Of a stretch of DNA of 64,000 nucleotides, positions 11,955 to 22,633 are shown one piece after another. Both the position numbers and the translations under genes were made by a program. Under the pieces are notes generated by a model that saw only the letters and a program-made list of their open reading frames with translations, was not told the DNA's origin and did not search any database. Positions within the stretch are counted from its first letter, which is position 1, and each line of letters begins with the position of its first letter. The DNA comes from Andrena cerasifolii (Eukaryota > Arthropoda > Insecta > Hymenoptera > Andrenidae), in assembly GCF_050908995.1 (NCBI RefSeq), contig NC_135129.1:3410001-3474000 (forward strand), read 5' to 3'.

Positions 11955-13149
11955 ATATTTCATTAAACATTAGAATATTTTTATTATTAAAAATCGTAAT
12001 AGAAATAGCATTTAGTGAAATGTAATAACGATAAGATTTTGAATGTTTTGGATATAACAAAAATTAATAGTAGCTACAATTTTCATGAATTAAATTTGTA
12101 TTTCAACGAATATCGCTCGGCATAGTATTACAAATAAACAGTGCAGGGCAAATTTCTAGTAGATGAAATTACATTCTTAAGTTTTAAGCCATTTCCCTAT
12201 TGAGTATAAATTTTAGTATTTTTGTTCCTGTAAGACCCAATTGCGACATGGTGATGCACAAATTATAATTCTGCTAGGAATTTACTAACAAGTAAAGTTG
12301 TGGCATGTACAAGCATGGTAGTGTCGAAGGCATCGTTAGTATTCCGTTAATATCGAAAACAATGTGGAGTGATTAAACAACAATCTTGGTACGTGAGTTT
12401 GTTGAACGAAAGTAGTCGAGAGATCCCCATTACATTCTCACGAAGAAATCGACTTCGATTGGAATACTGATTTATTACCTGTTTCTTAGCAAATAAGTTT
12501 ATTTATTAATTATTGGCAATAAAAAGCAACGAAGCGGCATGCGCGTAATTAAAACGCTGATCCAGCTTCTAGCTGTCTCGAAACCAATGAAACGTCCTTG
12601 TTCCCCTGTTCTCGCTTCAACCTACCACTGATTGGCTTCATTAATAAATACAATTAATCGGGAAACCGATCACAGTTTTTCCGTCGGAGACACCTCTGAA
12701 ATCAGGCCTCCGCTTGCCGAATCGATCGTAGACCACCACCACACCGTTCCCCTTCGGTGCTGTGGATTTGAGAACGAAATGAAAAGGGATCACCAAGGAA
12801 TGAATAATACGTCCACTCAATATGCATTTCGCTCCCATTAATACTGACAACACAGTGTGCAATCATGTTGCAACAACTCTACCAGGTACACTAATGCGTG
12901 CAACACAGATGGAGAACAAGATAAGTCCGAATTTCACAGACAAGTTGCACCTACGTGTAATAGATTGAAACTTATAATAAAATTGCAGGAACATTAGAAG
13001 AATATTAACTGATTTTAATTACGTTTGTATGAATTAAATACCGAATTTGGGGAAATATTTTTTTGCACGATTTTTGCTACTTTCATGGATAATACTTTTT
13101 TTAAATAAACTGTGTTTATATTGACGGGAATTAGAATTGCAAATTCTTG
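11955..13149. other. AT-rich non-coding DNA
   Basis: No repeat or gene found. Frames at 12632-12841 plus and 12641-12862 minus are antisense overlaps of each other. Confidence 0.4.
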
Positions 13150-13244
13150 CTTTGAAGCAGAGATGGGCAAGAAATTATTTGATACAAAAATTCCGAAAAC
13201 AAATTTTTATTTCAAATAATTTTTTGCCCATCTCTGCTTTGAAG
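13150..13244. mobile_element. 79-bp hAT-like mini element
   Basis: The element is 13158-13236, flanked by a perfect 8-bp direct repeat, CTTTGAAG, at 13150-13157 and 13237-13244. Its ends are CAGAGATGGGCAAG and, in reverse, CAGAGATGGGCAAA, and the arms continue through an AAATTATTTGA hairpin. An 8-bp duplication with CAGAG-type termini is diagnostic of hAT transposons. At 79 bp it is little more than two termini joined head to head. Confidence 0.9.
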
Positions 13245-14093
13245 TCTACTTAATATGCAAAATGTGTTACATATAGGGTGGCCGGATACTTTTGCGAATA
13301 TACCGCAAAATACTTTCTGTTAGATCAGTTAGCTGGTCGATTGTGAAAATAGAAGTATTCCTTACGCAGTTATTAATTTGTCAAAGCTATTCGTACGAGC
13401 AAATAACTGCGCATCTTCTCAATATTAGGTACCTGAGAATCGCAACTCGGGGACTTGTACCCAGCGCGCCGTCGTTTCTTTCTTTCTGCATCAAAGACGC
13501 TCCTTCGGCACTTTATTGGTTCTCGATAATTAAGTCGAACGCAAATCACTCCGAAGTATAATTCGAGTTTCGTGTTCAGTGATTACCTGCTCCCTTAAGA
13601 CTGTTTAGAAATAAGGCGGAATAATTATTTCGACGGTTTGAACGCGTTTGAAGATTTTAAACGTCCTATAACGCGGCTCTGCCCAATGCCCGAAGCTTCG
13701 TTCCAACAACGCATGCGTAAATGTAGATTTTCTGCCACATTGTGCGTGCACAGTTCCATCGGTGGGCGTAGCTGCTGGCTGTCGAAAATTCAGCTCATTC
13801 CTTGCATTCGGCGAGCCATTTCAGGCACGTACGAACACATTTTGGCATCCTGACCAAAAACATTGCACGAATTCGCAGCAATTAACGTCGCGGTATCGCT
13901 TATTTAAAACTCGTGGACCATTTAATGCGCACTGACAACTTGCCCTCGCAGCGCATTAAACAGAACTGTTGACAGATTATGAAGCTGCTGTCATTTCACC
14001 ATGTCCAACTACATCGTATCTGACTATCCGTGCACACTAGTGGAAACTTGCATTGCAGCATTCGATTATTTATGGAAAGATTTTTTTTTTAAT
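13245..14093. other. Non-coding DNA with a possible Tc1/mariner-like end
   Basis: A motif, TATAGGGTGGCCGGATACTT, at 13274-13293 resembles the terminus of Tc1/mariner-like elements, but no partner end was found. The rest holds only short frames (13292-13561 and 13638-13853 plus) with no motif. Confidence 0.3.
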
Positions 14094-14265
14094 ATAGATT
14101 ATATTTAAGATTTAATATGGAGATTGAGGAATTAAATGTTTCGTATCAAATTTAATCGGAAATTAAAGATTATAATTGTTTTAATGTGGATTGTATTTAG
14201 GATTTAATTGGAATTTTTAAGTTTAGAAATTAAAGATTTATAGTAATTGGAAATTAAACATTGCT
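14094..14265. repeat. Degenerate AT-rich tandem repeat
   Basis: Phrases such as GATTATATTTAAGATTTAAT and GATTGTATTTAGGATTTAAT recur about 95 bases apart, with further partial matches built from AAATTAAAGATT. This looks like a decayed local duplication of simple AT-rich sequence. Confidence 0.5.
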
Positions 14266-15437
14266 GATTGCAAGTGTTTTATTAAACGATTTTATTTAGC
14301 TGCACTCCTCTGTCCGTTTGTTTTTTTTTTACTCAATTCCACAAATCTAATGGACTTGAAATTAGCCACACGTGTTCTTCTCGAAAATGACGAAAAGTCG
14401 CTGTGTTGAATAGCATCGCGATTTCCATAAATACTAGACGTAACTCAAGACACATTTACAGTAGTGTATTATATAGGGTGTTGATTTTATTACTATCTAC
14501 AGTTTTCTCGTAAATAGGAAGTACCCGAATAAAATGAAAGGGAAAGAGTTTCACTACTTTTTACACGCAGCATAATTGGTTACACAATTTTTTTTTAATT
14601 TCCAATCACTTTCAAACAACGAGAGTTTTATTTCATTTTTAAATGGGCTACCATTTCTTTAAATGATACGAAACCAAGGATCGAGACTTATTCGAGGATA
14701 TTAGACCCAATAATGACCGAAGTCAAGTGAGGTGAACGTCTTATAAAATTTTCGAATTATTTTCAGCAAGTTTCATATCGTTGTATTCGTCTACACAGTT
14801 ACTTTCATACGGTAAAAAAAAAATATATACTTATCCACTGAAAAAAGTTGAAGATTACCGTCGTTACACAAAAAATATTGCGAATTAAAAAAATCGAAGA
14901 AATGAAGAGAAAAGAATTAAAGAACTTAAAACCATTCTCTTTTCGGTTTCTTTTTTCGTACATTTGCCGCGTACAAAGGAAACGTTAATTAATGATACCC
15001 TGCCACTCTTCGGGTTATATGTGAAACCGTTGTTGAAAGAAATCAACAGAACTGTTTCAAAGAAACGCAACGTTAATATTGGGAATAATAAAGTTTGATG
15101 TAGAAATAGTCAGGCCCATTAATTGAAAGTATCAGCAATTACAGCGGAGGATTTAATTGACAAGATTTTGCAGAAAATCGTTTCAGGAAATTTTCACGTA
15201 GATCAAGTCCCAATTGCAGGCGCGTAATTGTGTCGTTTGTAATTAGAAAGCGCCATTTAAAGTTGTTACCGGATAAACGATTATATGCCAATTACGCCAG
15301 ACAATAAACTGTTTCAGCGATTCTGCGCCGAGATTCAAGAAATAGCTCGTATTTATGTGAAATCGATATTCGTTTCGTAACTGGATGTCATAAAAAGTAT
15401 TTTGATGGCTTGTCTGGCCAGATGCGTTACCTTGTTA
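14266..15437. other. AT-rich non-coding DNA
   Basis: I see no gene. A phrase TATATAGGGTGTTGATTTTA near 14471 may be a fragment of the dispersed repeat at 15438, but only the first few bases agree. Confidence 0.35.
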
Positions 15438-15860
15438 TACAGAGTGTTTCGTAATCAGTGGTACGACTGACAGAGTAGTGATTTATTACAATGCATGAAA
15501 ATATGAATAAGAAATGTGAAAAAAAATTGCTCACAGCAGGGTGGCATACAGGGTGTTTCGTGATCGGTGGTATGATCGAAAGGGGAATGATTCATTATAG
15601 TGAAACTCACCAAGTGCATATTTTTGATAAATTTTAATCTCAGTAAATGCAAATTTAATATTTAATATTTACATGATTTTATTACTTAGAAAATAATTGC
15701 TTCCATTAATCCTTAAGGATTGTAGGGTGGAATGGTGGGCTTTGTCGGTTTTGTCAAATAGCCAACACGGTATAAAAAAATAAATAACAAATGCGAAATA
15801 AATTTTGCTCATAAGAGCTTCCTTTTTAAAAAATATCGATTTTGTAAATTTGTTTAGTAG
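15438..15860 (+). repeat. Dispersed repeat, duplicated TACAGRGTGTTTCG end
   Basis: Two similar starts lie about 108 bases apart: TACAGAGTGTTTCGTAATCA at 15438 and TACAGGGTGTTTCGTGATCG at 15546. Each is followed by GTGGTA and a similar 80-base body. The second copy runs on towards an A-rich segment, with GCTCATAAGAGCTTCCTTTT near 15808. TACAGGGTGT-type starts are common in insect dispersed repeats, but I could not find the other end or a duplication, so the class is open. Confidence 0.5.
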
Positions 15861-17839
15861 ACATGGACGTGACTAAGAATTGCTCGAATTTATCAATAAA
15901 TATGATACAACTGTAGATAAAATGAATCCTTCTGCAAAAACTAGTTGTAATTCTAATGTAACATTTTGTCTTCTAGAGCTTTGTTTCCCAGAAAAACTAT
16001 AAAACGTTTAATCCACTTTTACCGTGGCAGGGTATTGACGCCACTTTGCTCGATTGTTTGTTGGACCAACCTAAGAGTGTAGCTGTAATTCGTTCCTGCC
16101 CGTTTTTTTCTCTAAAGGAGAATTCAACCCTCCCACGTAAGTGCTTATAAATCTTAAACGACACAAGATATAAAAAAATTATTGAAATAAAAGTTATGCC
16201 GTTTCTCGAGAGCTACAAACCTGTGCGATTTTTTTTTAAAAAATCTCTTCTTTCTTACAAAAATTAAATTCTCTCTCCTGTTTTTGAGAAATTTTTCGCA
16301 CAGATTTATAATTCTCAAGACACAGTATAACTGTAATTTCAACCATTTTTTTATATCTATTGATTAAGATGCATATGCACTTGCATAGAAGGGTCAGCTC
16401 GGACAAAAGGGTTAATTTCTCCCTTCGTGTAAAAAACAAGCACGAACGAATTACGTCTAAATTCTTAAATCGATCCAACAAACAATCAAGCAAAGCGGTA
16501 TGAAAACACTGTCCAACAAAATTACACTTTTTTCTGTCCTGTAACATTACTATTTCGACGCAAAAGATGTTCAAAGCTGAAAATTTGCAGTGTTTTCAAA
16601 ATCGAACTTCTCAAAAACTGAGGGTGATGGCGACAAACGGTTTGCGGATTCGTTTCCAGCGCACAAAAATCTATGAGAATGGTTGTTGGACAGTGAAATG
16701 AGTGTGTATCAGTCACCGGGTTCCCCCATTAGTCAGACGCACCCCATCCGAGCAGATTCTAAAAATCAGCTTCCCCAAAACTTTGAAAAGCCCTCCACCG
16801 TTCGCCCTAAATTTCTCCCGAGCATCACTACATTCCACTTTTCTGTCTCAGCAAAATAGGAACCCCCCTTGCAGTACTAACCATGCACGTTGCATAAGAA
16901 TCCACGCGAAACTCGTCGCTGTATTCTCTCCGTCCAGCAATGAAAATGGTGGGAAAAGAAATCGGGTAGAAAAAATCCTTCGGGTTGTACGAATACTCTA
17001 TTTCTCGGAGCTTTTCACTGGAGGCGAGTGAGGGAATTCCCCGCGCAATAAGCGTATGAAAAATGCGAGAAGGAATTCATTCCAAAGGGTCTTGAGAGAA
17101 CCGTTCAACCGATCCGATTGTATTTTGTCGTCGCCAGTATCCTTTTCCCTCCTCGTGCGCGGTGAATTTCCCCGCGAAAGTATCTCGAAATGATATTATC
17201 GTGAAGAAGCCGTCGAGATTTTATCGGCGCACTTACCCCCTCGACGAGAACGTGCCCGCTTGTCTCTGCTTCGCCGACGGAGGGGAATGTTTTCGTAGAC
17301 GGGGGATGGTCCCGCGGTAAACCCCCTCGATATTCGCGTGGACCGCGTAACCGCGCCATTAAGCACCGACGTCCACGGGAAACTTGCGCGGGACTTGTCG
17401 CGAAAGTTTCGCGGAAATGCATCCGTTCCACCGCGCAGACATACCCGCGGCGTTTTATTATTGCGGCACGAAGTTATTCGGAGCACAATCGCCGACGGGC
17501 CTGATTTATAAACACGCTGCGCGACGCGAAACGCTGCTGGGAAATGCCCCGTCGGCATTTATGGATTATGAAATCATCCCCCAAGGATTTCGTTTCTCGT
17601 GTAATACGCGGCTGTCGCGTGTTGCTGGGATCCCGGGCCGGTGACGTCGTGGGGCGATTATACTTTAACAATAGAAGGTGCTCTGAAAAGTGCGATGTAG
17701 AAAGAGCGCAGCTTATGAGCAGGATAACGTGACGAAAATTACGCACCCGTTGAGGATATAGTGACAGGGGACGTGGTTGCTATAATTTACTATTTTTGAT
17801 TTTCATGCGAGTATATGGAGGCAGGGTTAGGTCTGGGTT
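15861..17839. other. Non-coding DNA, GC-richer in its second half
   Basis: The first part is AT-rich. From about 17040 to 17760 the sequence is GC-richer and CpG-containing, with overlapping frames on both strands (17105-17431 minus, 17196-17558 minus, 17384-17644 plus). No domain or splice pattern is convincing. Confidence 0.4.
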
Positions 17840-17980
17840 AGGTGATAAGTCTATTCCGCGCCCGAGGAAGACCACCGTGGAGTTTTAGTGGGTGCAAGCC
17901 CCACATAACCCCGTCCCTCCCCCGGGGGCGGGGTATCCGTTAGGGATTTCTCCACGTCAAAAAAAAAGGTGATAAGTCTA
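17840..17980 (+). mobile_element. A-tailed structured retroposon (SINE-like)
   Basis: A perfect 14-bp direct repeat, AGGTGATAAGTCTA, lies at 17840-17853 and 17967-17980. It encloses a 113-base insert ending in a run of A, which shows retroposition by LINE machinery. The insert can fold into three stems. A terminal stem pairs 17876-17882 with 17950-17956. A hairpin pairs 17888-17892 with 17900-17904, and a second pairs 17908-17913 with 17929-17934. Two relatives at 26.2 and 26.6 kb keep the same stems with compensatory changes. No tRNA-type B box is visible, so it is not an ordinary tRNA-derived SINE. The parent RNA is not identified. Confidence 0.8.
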
Positions 17981-19324
17981 CTTTTGTTAATTTTTTGTAG
18001 ATATGCCATCTGCTGGCTAAAAGAGCGTACTTTAATATGACATAGGCGAAAAGGGGCACAATTTTTTAAGTCCAAAGATATACATATAAGTTTTTTAGAA
18101 GCAAGTCTACAGGGGAATAGCATGAGTCCAAATGAAAGAGGGGAATAATTTTATAAGTCTACGAAAAGCTCAGAAAAACACGTACATACAAAGCAGAAAT
18201 ATGCATTGCAAAGTTTTTTAAATTTTAGAAGATAAGTGACAATTTGGGGGCCCAGAGGAAAACAGGCGCATGCCACATCTGCAGAAATTTGCGGGTTTTG
18301 GTACCATTAATTAGTTCCTGCAATGTAGTGTAATTCTACCACCTCCTAATATAATAGCATGTACGTTTCTCCGAGCAAAATCATATTAAATATTCCTCGC
18401 GCTGTGAAAAAAGAAATGTGTAGTGGAGTAGAGGATATAACCGGTAGGGAGTTTAATTATTTATAGTATTATTTCGTAGTTATTTACTAAATACACAGCA
18501 CATATTTAGCAATATAATTTCCCAATTTGTTCAAAAGTATTCAAATTATAGGAGCTACTAACCAATGATTTATTCGAAGTAAAGGGTACTAAAAATTGAT
18601 CCAATAAAAGTAATCTTTCAGGAAGAATTTGGTAATAGTTGTCATTTACCATTTAGTTCAAGTACCGCTTAAAATAATTACAATATCGTACCGCAATTCT
18701 TAAGAAAATAATTTTCCCTTCGACTTGCTTTCCTCTAAAATCAGAAAACGATGGCACGTGCTTGTTTTCCACTGGGCGCTTCAATTAAAAAATCCGCGAT
18801 ATACATCCAAAGTGTAAATATGCCTTAAGGTATCTGTTCAGAACTCGCGATGAAGATGCGAAAACATGAATGAGGACTTTGAGTGGTTTCCTGAATTCTA
18901 CATACGCTTTGCGCAAGGCTGCTAACATACCACATGCATACAGGGCGCAAAGTGCGAGAACGTTGCATACATTACTAAAGGTGAAACTGACCTGTAATCC
19001 CCTAGTCTAAGACCCTCCGAAATTAAATGCTCCCACGGGTCTACAATTCGTAAATCGCCACTGAGGAGCAGCAAAAGCCTTCAAAACTTTTACATTCTAG
19101 CTGGAATCTTTTAAATTTTCTGGCTCGAAAGGAATTACGTAATACTCCTGTAGGAATATATAAGACATAAAACATTTAAATCTCAGAAATACTTCAAGTC
19201 TAATCTTTCATTATATCATTAAGAAACACGGTGATTTCAACTGTTCTATCTCTTGCGTAGGGTTTTGTTATACTTATAAGTAGGTACAAACAGACTATAG
19301 AAATACTCTTATAAACATAGCGTA
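17981..19324. other. AT-rich non-coding DNA
   Basis: I see no gene, repeat pair or RNA feature in this stretch. Confidence 0.4.
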
Positions 19325-20160
19325 GACGGGGGGCGGTAGTAACAGTTTCACTTTGGAATACGGTTACGCAAAAACTATTAAAGTTACAACAACAGTTTTC
19401 TCACGAAAATGTTATTTACAGTGGCTCGCATTAATATTCGGACACTTTTTAAAATCGCATAACTTTTTTAGAATTGGTCCAAACAAGTTGAGTTTCTTTG
19501 AGAAGCTAGAAGGAATAGTTTGCTAACTGACGCGTTTCGTCGTTTTGAAAAAAAATGTATTTGGTTGGAATAGCGAAAAGAATAGTAAAGGTCGATTTTT
19601 AAACTTTTTTTTTGTGAGCTTGTAATGAAAATTAAAAAAAAAAACGTTCGTAGATTGCAGTAAGTTGTATACGTGCCTAAAATTTCATCAAAATCGGTTA
19701 ACGTTAACGAATCGCGAAAATTCCTGAAATCAGCGATTTTCGACTTTATTCTGCGATCTTTAAACGTTTGTAGCTCGGAGCAACGTTAACCGATTTTGAT
19801 GAAATTTTAGGCACGTATACAACTTACTGCAATCTACGAACAGTTTTTTTTTTTTTAATTTTCATTAAAAATCGACCTTTACTATTCTTTTCGCTATTCC
19901 AACCAAATACATTTTTTTTCAAAACGACGAAACGCGTCAGTTAGCAAACTAATCCTTCTAGCTTCTAAAAAAAACTCAAGTAGTTTGGACCAATTCTAAA
20001 AAAGTTATGCGATTTTAAAAAGTGTCCAAATATTAAAGCGAGCCACTGTACTTATCTGACATTATTTGAGCCACAACAGTTTCGCTGTATGTCAAGTAAT
20101 ATTCCGGTTATTAATAAAAAAATGAGAAGCGGAGAAATTGTTACAACCGTCCCCAACCCC
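19325..20160. mobile_element. Outer inverted-repeat element (host of nested insertion)
   Basis: The left end reads GACGGGGGGCGGTAGTAACA from 19325. The reverse of the right end (to 20160) reads GGGGTTGGGGACGGTTGTAA. The two ends match along GGTNGTAACARTTTC. About 90 bases of left flank and 110 bases of right flank belong to this element, and the rest is the inner insertion at 19418-20050. Without the insert the element would be about 200 bp. Family unknown, no coding capacity. Confidence 0.6.
19418..20050. mobile_element. Palindromic element with TACAGTGGCTCGC ends
   Basis: Near-perfect inverted repeats start TACAGTGGCTCGC at 19418 and end at 20050. Arms of roughly 280 bp mirror each other through GTATACGTGCCTAAAATTTC and its complement, around an apex near 19720-19770. 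TA at each end and CAGTGG-type termini fit a Tc1/mariner-like non-autonomous element. A truncated relative lies at 30123. There is no coding capacity. Confidence 0.85.
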
Positions 20161-20336
20161 CGCCTGCGCACGCGCACATAAAAATATTTTAGTACATCTA
20201 GCCATATAATAACTATTTTAAATTAATACACAAGTATTAACGATATCACCTGTAAATCATTGACGTGCCAGTAAAATTTTCTAACGTGCCATAGTTTCGC
20301 CATGCCTGCCCTAAAGAAGAACGCGTTCAATCAATT
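20161..20336. other. Short non-coding spacer
   Basis: AT-rich spacer between two elements. Nothing recognised. Confidence 0.4.
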
Positions 20337-20624
20337 TTAACCCTGAACTGGTATCCTGGGGTCGCTCGTGACCCCAAGCACCCAAAGTTCGATGTACAAT
20401 TTTCGGTTGTCTAAATTGGTAAACTGAATTTCTAATTAATTTTAAAACAATAGTTTAACTCTCTACGCTTATATTATTTTCTACATTACCTAAGAAGAAA
20501 ATATTCATAGTGGTTGCTCTAGTGTCGACTTTACAAATTTCTATGTCCTTTTTTATTTGGGGTCTGCCACGACCCCAGTATACCAGTCACGTTTGCCAAA
20601 AACAGTATACCAGTTAAGGGTTAA
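20337..20624. mobile_element. TTAACCC element with paired subterminal hairpins, 1
   Basis: TTAA lies at 20337-20340 and 20621-20624. The ends read TTAACCCTGAACTGGTATCC and, in reverse, TTAACCCTTAACTGGTATAC. Just inside each end is a GC-rich hairpin: GGGGTCGCTCGTGACCCC at 20358-20375 and GGGGTCTGCCACGACCCC at 20559-20576. The 288-bp element has no frame of interest. The TTAA target and CCC start fit a piggyBac-derived element. The hairpins may be transposase-binding sites. Confidence 0.8.
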
Positions 20625-21551
20625 AACGCCATGCTCCTCCGAGACGGCGATCCTAGCCTCAAAATAGGCGAAACAGTCGACAAACTAATAATTCGTCCAG
20701 TTAATATTCATTTTCCGCTGGTCGATGTCGAGGATGGGAGGCGTGCAGTAGAATGCAACAGGACGCATTTCATCATCGAAAATTCGAATTGGCGCGTATC
20801 GTTCGGAGAAATAGCCTGTAGCGTAATGGAGGACGGGCTGGCTCGTCGAATAACGGGGACAATAATCTACTTTCGTCTGTTGTCCGTCATAATACGGCCT
20901 AAGTAGTTCGATGAAGCGTAAATACGGGCGGAGGACTGTTACGAATTCTGTATGCCAAATGCTGGGCGGGGAAAGGGTGCGGTAATGGGGTCTAGTGGAG
21001 TGAGTCATTTGTGGTCAGACAGCCGCACGCGGCCTGTAAATTCGCGTTCCCGTGAAGTTTCGCGTGGCAGTTTTTGCCCGCGGCAATTGCGCCGTCAAAA
21101 TGAACGCACGGGGACGACAATACGCGTCAGCGGTTTAATTAATTCCGAAGGAATTATGGGCCCCTTGTTCTCGTTTTGTTTGACGAAAATAATTGCTCTC
21201 TAAACGGCATAGTTAAATTAAAAAGACATTAACACGCGCCGTTCGTTTGGGCTCGCGGGGTTGACTGTTATGCACGGATTTGTCTCGGAAGACGGTAAAT
21301 TTCGTGACGGGGAGTCTTTTCGGCTTGCCCCTATTGCCTTGTCGCGTAGAATCAAAGAGAGTGCGAGTGAGCGAGGGAGACTGATTGCGAGCGCCACTCT
21401 CGCTCGTATGTAGTCTTTCTCACTCGCCGCGGCACGAATATGTAGAAAAATTAGGGGGATAGCGCTCGCCTTAGTTCGAGACAGAAACTCCGTCGTTAAT
21501 TCGAGGACAATACTGCAGTAGTGTCCGCGTGATCAGACAAATTCTCACGTT
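20625..21551. other. GC-richer non-coding DNA
   Basis: CpG-containing sequence with antisense-overlapping frames (20631-20906 plus, 20685-21008 minus). Purine-rich GAGAGTGCGAGTGAGCGAG around 21357-21375 is locally repetitive. No gene is supported. Confidence 0.4.
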
Positions 21552-22247
21552 TTAAGGGGGGAGCCTGGTGTAACTAAATGAAAATCGAGGCATTTTTCGG
21601 GAATTTTTTTTAAAGAAAGTATTTGATAGATCTTTCTGAAACTTTCAGGATATTGTATTAACGGGTTAAGGTATATAACAAAAAAAAAATTATTAAAAAA
21701 GAGCGGCAAATAACAAAGTTATGCCCAGTCCGTTGGCGACGCAATTATTGCACTGCGGGCAACGTAGCGTCTTTTGGTTTCATCTGAAACCAAAAATCGA
21801 ACAATTTTCTTTTAGTTTATGAGTGTACGCACAGAATGAAGAAATTTGAAACTTAAAAGATGCAAAATGAAGAAATGGCGGCCTCTTGAATAAAAAGTTC
21901 ACTGTTTCCAACGAAATTTTGCCTTAAATGTCTAAAAAAAAGGTTATTTATTTAAACAATATCATTATACTAATAACTTAGTACTATGAAGAAAATGTTC
22001 ACAAATATCCGTGCACAAGGCCAAGTCGATTGGTTGAATATTTTTTTAGTTACATTGCCCGCAAAGTATAAAACACATTTCAAGTTTTGTGGTAGCCTGG
22101 CGCTCCGTAGCAAAATCGGCTATATCCGCTTTAATTTTTCGAATTTCGTTTTACTGCTTTGGGAACATATTGTCGTGATGTTCAACTATTGATTTATGCA
22201 AAAAAAAATCGATTTCTTCGATCCGCTACACCAGGCTCCCCCCTTAA
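21552..22247. mobile_element. TTAA-flanked element, perfect 21-bp ends
   Basis: TTAA lies at 21552-21555 and 22244-22247. The terminal repeat TTAAGGGGGGAGCCTGGTGT, plus one further A, is identical on both strands. The 696-bp interior has no transposase; its one 68-codon frame (21986-22192) has no motif. The left end is related to 11587 and 38762 through GAGCC, followed by GGGAATTTTTTT and AACTTYCAGGRTAT. A piggyBac-type target is inferred from the TTAA. Confidence 0.88.
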
Positions 22248-22493
22248 TTCCACGGACTGGCAAGAAAAGTGAACGGATATATGTATCGAGAGTGAGCGAG
22301 ATGTGATCAGGATCATTTACAATTCGGTCTGGTTCTGCAGAAAGCTACCAACCCTTAAAATGATACAAAATTAGTTAAACGCAGTATGGATCCCATAATT
22401 TTGTGATTTTTATTTTGCAAAAAATGATCCATGGAAAGTGTATTACTGCAAAATGATTTCCAATAATTAATAAATAATAAGGAGGATCGACGT
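22248..22493. other. AT-rich spacer
   Basis: Nothing recognised. It may contain the undetected remainder of the fragment that follows. Confidence 0.35.
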
Positions 22494-22633
22494 AAAAAAA
22501 ATATTTTCTGCAAGTTTAAACATGCCTCCTTATATCCTAAAAGAGTTTAATCCAATATGAGCAAAAGTTTTTTAAAATAAAATTCTTAAATATCAGTAAC
22601 TTTTGGGGCTGTTAGACGAGAATCCCCCCTTAC
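22494..22633 (-). mobile_element. TTAA-type element end, matches 32607
   Basis: Read on the minus strand from 22633, this begins GTAAGGGGGGATTCTCGTCT and continues CAGCCCCAAAAGTTACTGAT. The segment starting at 32607 on the plus strand matches over about 140 bases (CCCCAAAAGTAACAGATATT, then GATTAAACTC and TTTAAACCTGCAGAAA). Only one terminus of each copy could be found. The TTAA has become TTAC here. Confidence 0.6.
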
